A DNA stretch of 64,000 nucleotides from the NCBI GenBank assembly GCA_018701215.1, contig JABIWH010000019.1, positions 104,854 through 168,853 of the forward strand, in the 5' to 3' direction. Position numbers and translations under genes: made by a program. The stretch comes from Rhodospirillaceae bacterium (GTDB lineage: Bacteria; Pseudomonadota; Alphaproteobacteria; GCA-2731375). Numbering within the stretch: position 1 is the first letter of the stretch; each line of letters starts with the position of its first letter. Shown one piece after another: positions 17,742 through 26,673 of this stretch. The notes under the pieces are model-generated. The model did no database searches, was not told the DNA's origin, and saw only the letters and a list, made by a program, of their open reading frames with translations.

Positions 17742-18605
17742 ATGAAATCTGGCGAAGCAAACACAGCGGCGAAGCAGGCCCTGGCGCAGGCCACCGCGCA
17801 TCTGAATGCCGGCCGTCCACGGCAGGCCGAAGTCCTGATCCGCCAGGTCCTGCAGGACGAGCCCGACAACCATGAAGCCGTCAACCTGTTGGGCATGCTC
17901 GCGTTGAATACCGGGCATGCGCCCGAGGCGGTCGAGCTGTTATCCCACGCCGTTCAGTTGCAACACAGGGAAGCGGAATACCATTGCAACCTTGGTGTCG
18001 CGCTACTGACCACAAACCGCGCGGCTGAAGGGGAGGCCGCCCTGCTGGCGGCATTGCAGCTAAAGCCGGCGCATGCAATGGCAAATTTCAACCTCGGCCT
18101 GATCAATTTGCAACATGGCAGGTTCGAGGATGCCCGCCGCAACCTGGAAAAGGCGGTGCGGAAAATGCCGCAAAATCCAGCCGCATTGAACGCCCTGGGC
18201 GTGGCCCATTCAAAGTGCGGCAAACCGGCAAAAGCGCTACCGCTGTTCCGCGCCGTGCTCGAGGCGCAACCCAACGATCTAGATACCCAACTAAATCTGG
18301 CGGGCGCATTGACGGAAATAGGCAAAACGACCGAGGCCGTCGCCCATTGCGAGGCATTGCTTGCAGGACACCCCGGCCAGGCGCGCCTATATTTTATTCT
18401 GGCCGTCGCCTTGAGCGGGGCAAAGCGCGACCTGGACGCGGTCGAGGCCTACGAACAAGCGCTGGCGCTGGAGCCCGAATTCATCGATGCCCATGTCAAT
18501 CTATCCGCCCTGTATGCTGACCGGGGCGGTCTGGATGCCGCCCTGGCGCACTCCAAGACCGCCTGCGCGCTTAAACCCAACGACGTTTACAGGCATGGTC
18601 AATGA
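17742..18605 (+). CDS. TPR part of a frameshifted TPR-sulfotransferase
   Basis: 287 residues of consecutive tetratricopeptide repeats of about 34 residues (for example NLLGMLALNTGHAPEAVELL, NLGVALLTTNRAAEGEAALL, NLSALYADRGGLDAALAHS), a protein-protein interaction solenoid. The frame ends in YRHGQ and a TGA in the middle of a repeat. Skipping one base near 18594 continues the repeat into the next frame with an exact 34-residue period, so this is most probably the first half of one gene with the sulfotransferase below. It lacks a signal peptide. Confidence 0.8.
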   Translation: MKSGEANTAAKQALAQATAHLNAGRPRQAEVLIRQVLQDEPDNHEAVNLLGMLALNTGHAPEAVELLSHAVQLQHREAEYHCNLGVALLTTNRAAEGEAALLAALQLKPAHAMANFNLGLINLQHGRFEDARRNLEKAVRKMPQNPAALNALGVAHSKCGKPAKALPLFRAVLEAQPNDLDTQLNLAGALTEIGKTTEAVAHCEALLAGHPGQARLYFILAVALSGAKRDLDAVEAYEQALALEPEFIDAHVNLSALYADRGGLDAALAHSKTACALKPNDVYRHGQ

Positions 18606-19815
18606 GGCGCGCTTCCTGCGCGACGGGGGCTTTGGCGCCGAGGCACTGGCGGCCTGCGACCGCATTCTAGCGCTGGCACCCGGCAATGCCGACGCCCTGG
18701 GTATTCGGATCACGGTGTTACAAAACAACGGGCATTTCGACGATGCACGGGCCCTTGGCGCCGAAATCGATGCCCTGCCGGTACTGTTGGCGCTGTCACA
18801 GGATACGGGCTTCACGTTTAATGATGGGAATATCCAACGCCTCAGGAATGCCGCAACAGACAAAACCACAGAAAGTTGTCAGGCGGCGCGGGCCTGGTTT
18901 GCATTGGGCAAAATCCATCACAATCGCGGTAAATACGATACGGCCTTTGACTTCTTTGCCCGTGGCAATAGGCTCCGCGATGCCGCCTATGATTGGACGG
19001 AAGCCGACGAACAAGCCCTGCTCGCCACCTGGAAGGATACGTTTACAGCGGATTTCCTGAACTCGAACGCGACCATGGGGCGGAATAGCGAACGCCCCGT
19101 CTTTATTGTCGGCATGCTGCGTTCGGGCACCACGCTGGTGGAACAAATCATCGCATCACAAAGGACCGCCGCGGGTGCGGGCGAATTGTCCGACATTCAG
19201 ATCATGGCCGACAACCTGGCGCGCAATTCCCCCAACGGTCAGCCCTATCCCGCCTGCGTGCAAGAACTCGACAGCGCAACAGCCGCCCGACTGTCAAAGC
19301 AATATCTCGAACACCTGGATCGTGTCTCCGGCACGGCGGTGCGGGTCACCGACAAGATGCCGGGCAACGCCTGGCACCTGGGCCTGATCTCGCGGCTGTT
19401 TCCCAAGGCGCGCGTCATCCATTGCAATCGTGATCCAATGGCGATGTGCTTTTCCATCTATCAACAGATCTTTCCAGGCTACCACCCCTATGCCTACGAC
19501 CTGGCGAAACTGGGGCGGCGCCAGCGCAGTCACATACAACTGATGGATCATTGGCGCGATGTCCTGCCCCTGCCGATCCTGGACGTCGGCTATGAAGACC
19601 TTGTCGCCGATCAGGAAGGTCAGAGCCGCCGCATTCTGGAATTTTGCGGTTTGGATTGGGATGCCCGCGTGCTCGACTTCCACCAAACCCAGCGCAACGT
19701 ACAGACCGCCAGCCTGTGGCAGGTGCGCCAGCCGATTTACACCAATGCCCTGGAAGCCTGGCGCGCCTACGAAAAATTTCTGGGCCCGCTGGAAAAGGCT
19801 CTAAGCGCGGATTGA
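18595..19815 (+). CDS. sulfotransferase part of a frameshifted TPR-sulfotransferase
   Basis: About 406 residues in the +1 frame relative to the preceding frame. It opens in the middle of a TPR repeat (NEARFLRDGGFGAEALAACD), then has a sulfotransferase domain: RPVFIVGMLRSGTTLVEQII is the 5'-phosphosulfate loop that binds PAPS, and RVIHCNRDPMAMCFSIYQQ the 3'-phosphate region. Such TPR-sulfotransferases are usually one protein of 500-700 residues; joined, the two frames give about 690. If translated separately, the ATG at 18595 overlaps the first gene by 11 bases. The acceptor substrate is unknown. Confidence 0.8.
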   Translation: MVNEARFLRDGGFGAEALAACDRILALAPGNADALGIRITVLQNNGHFDDARALGAEIDALPVLLALSQDTGFTFNDGNIQRLRNAATDKTTESCQAARAWFALGKIHHNRGKYDTAFDFFARGNRLRDAAYDWTEADEQALLATWKDTFTADFLNSNATMGRNSERPVFIVGMLRSGTTLVEQIIASQRTAAGAGELSDIQIMADNLARNSPNGQPYPACVQELDSATAARLSKQYLEHLDRVSGTAVRVTDKMPGNAWHLGLISRLFPKARVIHCNRDPMAMCFSIYQQIFPGYHPYAYDLAKLGRRQRSHIQLMDHWRDVLPLPILDVGYEDLVADQEGQSRRILEFCGLDWDARVLDFHQTQRNVQTASLWQVRQPIYTNALEAWRAYEKFLGPLEKALSAD

Positions 19816-19817
19816 AC

Positions 19818-20270
19818 TCAACCCCGATCGCGCATCAGGCGGCCCTGGTCCCGCTTCCAGTCCCGGTCCTTTTCGGTCGCCCGTTTGTCGTGTTGTTTCT
19901 TGCCCTTGGCGATACCCAATAGCACCTTGGCAATGCCGCGTTCGTTGAAATACAGCTTCAACGGCACGATTGTGATGCCGGCGCGGCTTACGGCACTGCC
20001 TAATTTATCGATCTCACGCCTGTGCAACAGCAATTGCCGCGGCCGCAGGGGTTCGTGATTATTGCGGTTGCCCGCCTTGTATTCCGGGATATGGGAATTG
20101 ATCAAAAACAGCCCGTCATCACGCTCCACCGCATAGGACTCGGCAATGCTGGCCTGCCCGGCGCGCAGTGACTTCACCTCCGTCCCGGTTAGGATAAGGC
20201 CCGCCTCCAGCGTATCGGTGATGAAGTAGCTGTGGCGGGCCTTTCTATTTTCGGCAACCGATTTGCTCAT
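19818..20270 (-). CDS. smpB: SsrA-binding protein SmpB
   Basis: 150-residue tmRNA-binding protein needed for trans-translation and rescue of stalled ribosomes. RKARHSYFITDTLEAGLILT, GTEVKSLRAGQASIAESYA, and HEPLRPRQLLLHRREIDKL are the classic motifs. The basic C-terminal tail (GKKQHDKRATEKDRDWKRD) is expected to be the helix entering the decoding centre. It starts 4 bases after dapA ends, so the two are one operon. It is convergent with the sulfotransferase gene with 2 bases between stops. Confidence 0.97.
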   Translation of the reverse strand: MSKSVAENRKARHSYFITDTLEAGLILTGTEVKSLRAGQASIAESYAVERDDGLFLINSHIPEYKAGNRNNHEPLRPRQLLLHRREIDKLGSAVSRAGITIVPLKLYFNERGIAKVLLGIAKGKKQHDKRATEKDRDWKRDQGRLMRDRG

Positions 20271-20274
20271 CGCA

Positions 20275-21150
20275 TCAATTCAGCAGACCCACATGGCGCA
20301 GGGCGACATCAATTTTCTCCGCCGTATCCTCGGTCAACGGCACCACCGGCAGGCGGGCTTCCGCCTCGCACAAGCCAAGGCGCCAAGCGGCGAATTTTAC
20401 ACCGGCCGGGCTGGGCTCCAGAAACAGGGCCACATGCAGAGGCATCAAGCGGTCGTGCAATTTCAGGGCCGAGGCGTAATCGCCATCCGTGCAAGCGGCC
20501 TGAAATTCCGAGCATAATTTTGGTGCCACATTGGCGCTCACGGAAATGCAGCCATGACCGCCCTGGGAATTATAGGCCAGGGCCGTGCCATCCTCGCCCG
20601 AGAGGTGACAGAAGTCAGAGCCAAGCAACAGCCGTTCCCGGCTGACCCGGGCGACATCACCGGTGGCATCCTTGACGCCAACGATACGTGGCAGGTCCGA
20701 CAGACGCTGCATGGTGGAGGGAAGAATATCGACAATGGCGCGGGGCGGTATGTTGTAGACAATGATCGGGATATCGGAGGCATCGTGCAGCGCCTTGAAG
20801 TGCTGATACAGCCCCTCCTGATTCGGACGGTTATAGTAACCCGCCACATGCAACACCGCGTCCGCACCGGCGGCCTCGGCATGCTGGGTCAAGGCCACCG
20901 CCTCGGCCGTATTGTTCGATCCCGCACCGGCGATAATCGGCACCCGGCCAGCCGCCTGCTTGACGACGATTTCGACCACCCGGCCATGCTCTTCATGAGA
21001 CAGCGTGGGGCTTTCCCCCGTGGTACCGCACGGGACGATGCCGTTGGTGCCTTGCTCAACATGCCAATCGACAAGTTTGCGCAGCGCATCTTCGTCCACC
21101 TGACCATCACTGAACGGCGTAATAAGCGCAACAATCGACCCCTTGAACAT
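20275..21150 (-). CDS. dapA: 4-hydroxy-tetrahydrodipicolinate synthase
   Basis: 291-residue TIM-barrel class I aldolase condensing pyruvate with aspartate semialdehyde, the first committed step to lysine and diaminopimelate. GTTGESPTLSHEEH holds the threonine-threonine pair, IIVYNIPPRAIVDI the catalytic tyrosine, and IVGVKDATGD the Schiff-base lysine. AGGAGAGAACC immediately precedes the ATG. dapA-smpB divergent from a soluble lytic transglycosylase is a recurrent alphaproteobacterial arrangement. Confidence 0.97.
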   Translation of the reverse strand: MFKGSIVALITPFSDGQVDEDALRKLVDWHVEQGTNGIVPCGTTGESPTLSHEEHGRVVEIVVKQAAGRVPIIAGAGSNNTAEAVALTQHAEAAGADAVLHVAGYYNRPNQEGLYQHFKALHDASDIPIIVYNIPPRAIVDILPSTMQRLSDLPRIVGVKDATGDVARVSRERLLLGSDFCHLSGEDGTALAYNSQGGHGCISVSANVAPKLCSEFQAACTDGDYASALKLHDRLMPLHVALFLEPSPAGVKFAAWRLGLCEAEARLPVVPLTEDTAEKIDVALRHVGLLN

Positions 21151-21325
21151 GGTTCTCTCCTAGGGAAATGCTATTCTGTTATAAGTTTGGCGAACTTAAC
21201 CCTTTCCCCGGCAAGGGGGCAAGCAGCGAGAATGAATAATCCGCGCCTTAATCACAATTCTGGATAACAAAATAGCGGCGGCGCGCCCTGGCCTTAATGT
21301 CCTGCGCCGCGCTGTTGCACCGATA

Positions 21326-23311
21326 TTGCTTGCCCCGGTATTGCTTGCTCTGGGCTTGGCATTGCCGCCGGGCGGCGGCGCGAAAGCGCAAATCGCGGAC
21401 AATCTGTTGTCCCATGACGACCGGGCCCATTACCGCAAGGCCTATCGGGCGGCCAAGAAAAGGAACTGGCCTGGCGCCCACCGTCTGGCGCGCCGGGCGA
21501 AAGATCCCCTGCCCGCCAAGGCCCTGCGCTGGCTGAACTACCGGGAAAGTGGCAACCGGGCCAGCTTTAACGAGATCACTGATTTTCTTACCACCAATCC
21601 AGCCTGGCCCTCGCGCCAGCGTTTGATCCGGCGGGCGGAAGAAGCGATGGAGAAAAGCCGGGTCAGCGACCGCGCCGCGTTGGACTGGTTTACCCTGCAC
21701 CGCCCGCTTTCAGGCCCCGGTCAAATCCGCCTGGCCGAGGCCATGCTGGCCAACGGCATGCAGGAAGACGGCATGCAATGGCTGCGCTATGCCTGGATCA
21801 ACAATGTCTTCGCCCGCCGGCAGTCGAAAAAGCTTTACCGCCGCTACCGCAAGACTTTCACCATGGCCGATCATATTGCCCGCCTGGATCACCTGTTGTG
21901 GCAGGGACACCGCTATTCCGCCCGGCGTCTGTACACCGTGGTGCCCAAGGATTACCGCAAACTGGCCGAGGCACGGGAAAGCCTGATGGTCCGGGGACCG
22001 GGCGTGGACAGCAAGATCCGCGCGGTGCCGGCCAATCTATTATCCGACGGCGGCCTGAACTATGAACGGGTGCGCTGGCGGCGGCGCAAGAATCTGGACA
22101 AAACGGCCCGCGAGATTTTGTTGAAACCTCGTCCTCATCTGGGGCCCCGGCCGGAAAAATGGTGGTTGGAGCGTCATATCCAGGCCCGCGGCGCCTTGCG
22201 CGAGGGGGATGCGGCGCTGGCCTACCGTCTGGCCGCAAACCACGGCCAGGTGCCGGGCCGGTTCAGCTTCGCCCAGGCAGAATGGCTGGCGGGCTGGATC
22301 GCGCTACGTTTTTTGAATGATGGCGCCCAGTCTCTACGTCATTTCGCGGCGCTCTATAACAACGTCCGCTTTCCCGTCAGCCTGGCCCGTGCCGCCTATT
22401 GGGCCGGGCGCGCCAATATTGCCCTGAGCCGTTCCATTGATGCGACGAAATGGTATCGGGCCGCAGCACGCTATCCCTCTACCTATTACGGCCAGCTTGC
22501 CATTCAGGCGCTTGGTCCAAAGGCGGTTTGGCGCATGCCGCGGGAACCTTCCCCACGCGACGCCGTCATGCGGAAATTCAACAACCGGGAGATAGTTCGA
22601 TTGAGCCGCATATTCCTGGAGCTGGGGCAGGAGGAGCATTTGCGGCCCTTCATCCTGCATCTAACACGTAGCGCGGTCGACGCCGATGGCCGCCTGCTGG
22701 CGGCCCGTCTCGGCCAAGCACTGGGACAACCGTCCCTGGCGGTGCATGCGGCTAAACTATCGCTGCGCGCCGGAACCTTGTTGCCGCGCACCGGCTATCC
22801 TATTTTGTCGAAGATGCCGCCCATGCCGGTCGAGGCCGCCCTGGCCCATGCGGTGGCACGGCAGGAGAGCGAATTTAATCCCCGCGCCGTGTCCTCCGCC
22901 TCGGCCATGGGCCTGATGCAGTTGCTACCGCGTACGGCCCGCAAGGTCGCAAAAGGGCTGCACCTGCGCTATCGCCAGGACCGCCTGTTCGACGGCGGTT
23001 ACAACATGCGCCTGGGCGCCGCTTATCTTGGCCAACTGGTCAAGGCCTATCGCGGCTCTTACATCATGGCATTGGCGGCCTATAACGCCGGCCCGAACAG
23101 GGTGAGCCGCTGGCGGCGGAAAAACGGCGATCCACGCAAGGACGGCGTCGATCCCATTGACTGGGTCGAGGCCATTTCCATTTCAGAGACGCGTAACTAT
23201 GTGCAGCGGGTACTTGAAAATCTACAGGTCTACCGCTGGCGTCTGCATCCCAAAGGGGCGAAGTTGACGTTGCTCGAGGATCTACACCGCAATGGCACAC
23301 CGTCTCAATGA
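21326..23311 (+). CDS. soluble lytic murein transglycosylase (Slt70-like)
   Basis: About 661 residues. The long N-terminal half is a helical superhelix as in Slt70, and the C-terminal GEWL domain has AVARQESEFNPRAVSSASAMG (catalytic glutamate in QESEF), GLMQLLPRTARKVA and ALAAYNAGPNRVSRW. It cleaves peptidoglycan glycan strands in the periplasm. The start is uncertain: TTG at 21326 gives a hydrophobic signal (LLALGLALPPGGGAKAQ) without positive residues, while the frame is open upstream and a CTG at 21302 would add LRRAVAPILLAPV, a better signal-peptide n-region. No ATG is available in this frame. Confidence 0.92.
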   Translation: MLAPVLLALGLALPPGGGAKAQIADNLLSHDDRAHYRKAYRAAKKRNWPGAHRLARRAKDPLPAKALRWLNYRESGNRASFNEITDFLTTNPAWPSRQRLIRRAEEAMEKSRVSDRAALDWFTLHRPLSGPGQIRLAEAMLANGMQEDGMQWLRYAWINNVFARRQSKKLYRRYRKTFTMADHIARLDHLLWQGHRYSARRLYTVVPKDYRKLAEARESLMVRGPGVDSKIRAVPANLLSDGGLNYERVRWRRRKNLDKTAREILLKPRPHLGPRPEKWWLERHIQARGALREGDAALAYRLAANHGQVPGRFSFAQAEWLAGWIALRFLNDGAQSLRHFAALYNNVRFPVSLARAAYWAGRANIALSRSIDATKWYRAAARYPSTYYGQLAIQALGPKAVWRMPREPSPRDAVMRKFNNREIVRLSRIFLELGQEEHLRPFILHLTRSAVDADGRLLAARLGQALGQPSLAVHAAKLSLRAGTLLPRTGYPILSKMPPMPVEAALAHAVARQESEFNPRAVSSASAMGLMQLLPRTARKVAKGLHLRYRQDRLFDGGYNMRLGAAYLGQLVKAYRGSYIMALAAYNAGPNRVSRWRRKNGDPRKDGVDPIDWVEAISISETRNYVQRVLENLQVYRWRLHPKGAKLTLLEDLHRNGTPSQ

Positions 23312-23318
23312 AGACGTA

Positions 23319-23663
23319 TTAATGCGTAATATCCTGGAGCCGCGAGATCAGATGATTGACGACGGATTTCATGATCGGATCAGCCGCGTCCATTCGGCGC
23401 TGGAATTCTTCGCGGGGGATCTCCAGTACCACTGATGCCTCCGAAGCAACCGCGGAAGCCCGGTGCGAGCGGTTCTCCAGCAAGGCTATTTCGCCAAACA
23501 CCTCACCGATCTTTACATCCGCCAGCATCTTGGACTTTCCATCCCGTTCCGTGATCCCTATTTTCACCTGACCGCTACGCAGGACATAGACCGACTCGGC
23601 GGCATCACCGTCATCAAAAACCATCTGGCCGGGTTCAAAATTCTTGCGGGTGAACGTTACCAT
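23319..23663 (-). CDS. stand-alone cyclic-nucleotide-binding domain protein
   Basis: About 114 residues consisting of a single cNMP-binding beta-roll: FEPGQMVFDDGDAAESVYVLRSGQV, then GEVFGEIALLENRSHRASAVA, the phosphate-binding cassette position. The Crp/Fnr-type HTH that would follow is missing, so it is not a DNA-binding regulator by itself. The cassette carries RSHRAS where cAMP binders often have RSA, so ligand binding is unproven. A start at 23681 adding six residues is equally possible. It is convergent with the transglycosylase, 7 bases apart. Confidence 0.85.
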   Translation of the reverse strand: MVTFTRKNFEPGQMVFDDGDAAESVYVLRSGQVKIGITERDGKSKMLADVKIGEVFGEIALLENRSHRASAVASEASVVLEIPREEFQRRMDAADPIMKSVVNHLISRLQDITH

Positions 23664-23814
23664 TACTCTGTTCGCTCCCATTTAAGTGATTGATCGACAC
23701 CCAATTGAATCTATTGTCGAAATTAGTGAATAGAATGAAAACGATAGAAATTATTGCATATCGTATTCTACCTCACGCTGGTATCGCGTAACGTATTTTC
23801 CAAGGAGACGTAAC

Positions 23815-25005
23815 ATGGGCATGCTCGACGGCGTCAAGATCGTCAGCTTCAATCACTTCATGCTTGGGCCGCTGGCGGCGCAAAACCTTGGCGACCTAGG
23901 CGCCGACGTCATCATGATCGAGCCGATTGGCGGCGCCTTTCAACGCCAGTGGGGCGGCGGCAATACCTTCGTCGGGGGCGAAAGCGTCGCCTTTCTGGTC
24001 GCCAACCGCAACAAGCGCAGCATCGCCCTTGATCTGAAATCGGATGCCGGGCGCGACATCGCCCTGGCCTTGATGAAAGACGCGGATGTGGTGATGGAGA
24101 ACTTTCGCCCCGACATCATGGACCGCCTCGGCCTAGGCTGGGAGACCGCACGCGCCGCCAACCCACGGCTGATCTTCGCCTCCGCCTCCGGCTGGGGGTC
24201 GAGCGGCCCTTACGCCTCGCGCCCCGGCCAGGATCTGCTTATCCAAGCCCGTTCGGGCCTGGCGATGATCACGGGCAGCGTAACCGCGCCGCCTACGCCC
24301 GTCGGCGTGTCGGTCGCGGACCATCACGGCGCCATGGTTTTTTCCGCCGCCATTCTCGCCGCTCTGGTGCGCCAGGGCCGTACGGGCGAAGGCGCACGGG
24401 TCGAGGTCGACCTGATGTCGGCGGCGCTTGATCTACAGCAGGAATCTATCGTCGCGCATCTGAATGGCTCGCGTGAACGAAGTCTGCGCTCGCCCGAACA
24501 CATCGGCGGCTGGCTTTATCAGGCACCCTATGGCTTTTACCGCACCACGAACGGCCATATCGCCATCTCGATCTGTACCTTGGAATTGCTGGGAGAGGTC
24601 CTGGACTGCCCCGAACTGGCTGCCATGACCGAGGCCGACGGCTGGCAACGGCGCGAGGACGCCACGGCCTTGATCCAGGGCATCATTGAAGGCGACAGCA
24701 CCGAGGCCTGGTGTGAAAAGCTGGAAGCGCACGCAATCTGGCATGCCCCGGTCATGGGCTATGACGCGGTGGCGGCCGATCCACAAATTCGTCACAACGG
24801 TAATTTGGTCGAGAGCCAACTGGCCAACGGCGAGACGGTAACCTTGGTAGCGCATGCCGCCTGTTATGATGGAGAGCGGCCCGGCATCCGTCTGGCACCC
24901 CAGCCCATCGGCGCCCAGAGCCGGGAAATTCTGTCGGAACTTGGCTATGACGGCCAGCAGATCGGGCAGCTGGAAAAGGCTGGCGCGGTCGCAATGGCAA
25001 ACTAG
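23815..25005 (+). CDS. CaiB/BaiF family CoA-transferase
   Basis: 396-residue family III CoA-transferase. VKIVSFNHFMLGPLAAQNLGDLGADVIMIEP is the N-terminal Rossmann region, NRNKRSIALDLKSDAGRDI the CoA-binding stretch, VMENFRPDIMDRLGLGW the family motif and RPGQDLLIQARSG contains the catalytic aspartate. GGAG lies 7-8 bases before the ATG. It heads a plus-strand group with a haloacid dehalogenase (91-base gap), an alpha/beta hydrolase and a PLP dehydratase. The AT-rich 130 bases upstream are the likely promoter region. Confidence 0.93.
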   Translation: MGMLDGVKIVSFNHFMLGPLAAQNLGDLGADVIMIEPIGGAFQRQWGGGNTFVGGESVAFLVANRNKRSIALDLKSDAGRDIALALMKDADVVMENFRPDIMDRLGLGWETARAANPRLIFASASGWGSSGPYASRPGQDLLIQARSGLAMITGSVTAPPTPVGVSVADHHGAMVFSAAILAALVRQGRTGEGARVEVDLMSAALDLQQESIVAHLNGSRERSLRSPEHIGGWLYQAPYGFYRTTNGHIAISICTLELLGEVLDCPELAAMTEADGWQRREDATALIQGIIEGDSTEAWCEKLEAHAIWHAPVMGYDAVAADPQIRHNGNLVESQLANGETVTLVAHAACYDGERPGIRLAPQPIGAQSREILSELGYDGQQIGQLEKAGAVAMAN

Positions 25006-25096
25006 TGCGTCGTCCGATGCCTCTCATTCATGTTATTTGTCCCGATGACGGTAGATGGGTTACGCCATGCGGAAGCGAAACCAAGGGGGATTGATC

Positions 25097-25804
25097 ATGA
25101 ACACGAACCGGCTGGAGAATATCGGCGCCTGCGTCTTTGACGCCTACGGCACCTTGTTTGACGTGAACGCCGCCGCGCAGCATTGCGCCGCCGATCTGGG
25201 CGACAAATGGCTGCCCCTGGCGGAGCTGTGGCGCGGCCGACAGTTGCAGTACACCTGGCTGCGCAGCTTGATGGAAAATTATGCTGATTTTTGGCAGGTC
25301 ACGGGCGAGGCCTTGGATTTTGCCATGGAGGCGTTGGACATCAATGACCCTGCCCTGCGCGAGCGTTTGATGCAACTGTATCTACAACTGGATGCCTACC
25401 CGGAGGTTGACGGTGTGCTGCGCCAATTGCGTGCCGGCGGCATGAAGACGGCCATTCTCTCCAACGGCTCGCCCAAGATGTTGCAGGCCGCGGTCGATAA
25501 TGCCGGCATTGGCGATGCGTTGGACGCGGTGATATCGGTGGACCAAATCAAGCTCTACAAGACCGCACCGGCGGTCTATCAATTAGCTGTCGATCAACTG
25601 GGCGTCGAAGCGTCCGCCATCTGCTTCCAATCCTCCAATGCCTGGGATGCGCATGCGGCCTCGAACTTCGGCTTTCGCGTGGTCTGGGTGAACCGTTTTG
25701 CTCAAGCCAGGGAACGGCTGCCCGGCAACCCGGATATCATGCTGGACAATCTGAAGCCTTTGCCCGAAATCGTCGGTATAAGCAGTGCCGACAAGGGGGC
25801 CTGA
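25097..25804 (+). CDS. haloacid dehalogenase, type II (L-2-haloacid dehalogenase-like)
   Basis: 235-residue HAD hydrolase. ACVFDAYGTLFDVNAA contains the nucleophilic aspartate, ILSNGSP the HAD motif II serine, KLYKTAPAVYQLA the motif III lysine, and SSNAWDAHAASNFGF the motif IV SSNxWDxxxA diagnostic of L-2-haloacid dehalogenases. The family converts L-2-haloalkanoates to D-2-hydroxyacids. Many homologues act on other substrates, so the true substrate is open. The ATG at 25097 follows a GGGGGA stretch; the ORF upstream of it is probably not translated. Two bases separate it from the hydrolase. Confidence 0.92.
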   Translation: MNTNRLENIGACVFDAYGTLFDVNAAAQHCAADLGDKWLPLAELWRGRQLQYTWLRSLMENYADFWQVTGEALDFAMEALDINDPALRERLMQLYLQLDAYPEVDGVLRQLRAGGMKTAILSNGSPKMLQAAVDNAGIGDALDAVISVDQIKLYKTAPAVYQLAVDQLGVEASAICFQSSNAWDAHAASNFGFRVVWVNRFAQARERLPGNPDIMLDNLKPLPEIVGISSADKGA

Positions 25805-25806
25805 GG

Positions 25807-26673
25807 ATGGACTATCAGGAACAGCGCTTTCGGGCCCAGGACGATCTGGAGCTGTATTACCGCGACTATGGCGACAGGGGGGCGGAGACAACGCCGATCC
25901 TGTGCCTCGCCGGCCTGACCCGCAGCGCGCCTGATTTTCATGAACTGGCCCTGCACCTCTGCCCAAAGCGGCGGGTGCTCTGCCTGGATCTGCGCGGACG
26001 GGGACAGTCCGCCTATGATCCGGATCCCAAAAACTACAACCCGGCGACATATCTTTCCGACATTGGTCATTTACTGAACGTCACCGCATGCCACCGCGTC
26101 ATTGTCATCGGCACATCGTTGGGCGGCATCTTGACCATGGCCCTGGGCGCGGCCCGGCCCACGGCCCTGGCAGGCGTAATTCTAAACGACATCGGACCGG
26201 AGATCGATCCAACCGGCGTCGCCCGCATTGGCGGCTATGCGGGCGAGACCCCGGCGGCGATGGATCTGGAACAAGCCGCCAAACATCAGAAACAATTGTT
26301 CAGCGCGGCCTATCCCGACTGGGACGAGGCACAATGGCGGGCAGAAGCCTTGCGGACCTTCCGGCAGCGCGAAGACGGCATGCTGGTGCAAAATTATGAT
26401 CCCGCCGTCGCCGATATAGCCACGGAACAGGGCGATAGTCCGGTTGATTTCTGGCCCTATTTCAAGTCACTGAGCCATATCCCCGCGCTGGCTATTCGCG
26501 GTGCGTTATCGGACATTCTCAGCGCCGAGACCTTTGCCCGCATGGCGGAAGAGAAACCAGACCTGATCCAAGTGAGCCTGCCCAACCGCGGCCATGTGCC
26601 GCAACTGACCGAACCGGCCTGCATCGCCGCCATAGATGATTTTCTGGAGAGCCATGGACAAGCCAAACACTGA
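25807..26673 (+). CDS. alpha/beta hydrolase
   Basis: 288-residue alpha/beta-fold hydrolase. LCLAGLTRSAPDF is the oxyanion-hole loop, LCLDLRGRGQSAYDP the strand-4 motif and VIGTSLGGILTMALG the nucleophile elbow with serine in GTSLGG. NRGHVPQLTEP near the C-terminus supplies the catalytic histidine. It could hydrolyse an ester, lactone or C-C bond. It lies 2 bases after the dehalogenase and overlaps the PLP dehydratase by 20 bases, so all three are co-translated. Confidence 0.91.
   Translation: MDYQEQRFRAQDDLELYYRDYGDRGAETTPILCLAGLTRSAPDFHELALHLCPKRRVLCLDLRGRGQSAYDPDPKNYNPATYLSDIGHLLNVTACHRVIVIGTSLGGILTMALGAARPTALAGVILNDIGPEIDPTGVARIGGYAGETPAAMDLEQAAKHQKQLFSAAYPDWDEAQWRAEALRTFRQREDGMLVQNYDPAVADIATEQGDSPVDFWPYFKSLSHIPALAIRGALSDILSAETFARMAEEKPDLIQVSLPNRGHVPQLTEPACIAAIDDFLESHGQAKH

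Noticed and set aside
18487..18594. Upstream extension of the sulfotransferase frame to an ATG at 18487
   Set aside because: That stretch is the out-of-frame shadow of the TPR gene and has no TPR pattern; the real sequence in this frame begins at or just after 18595.
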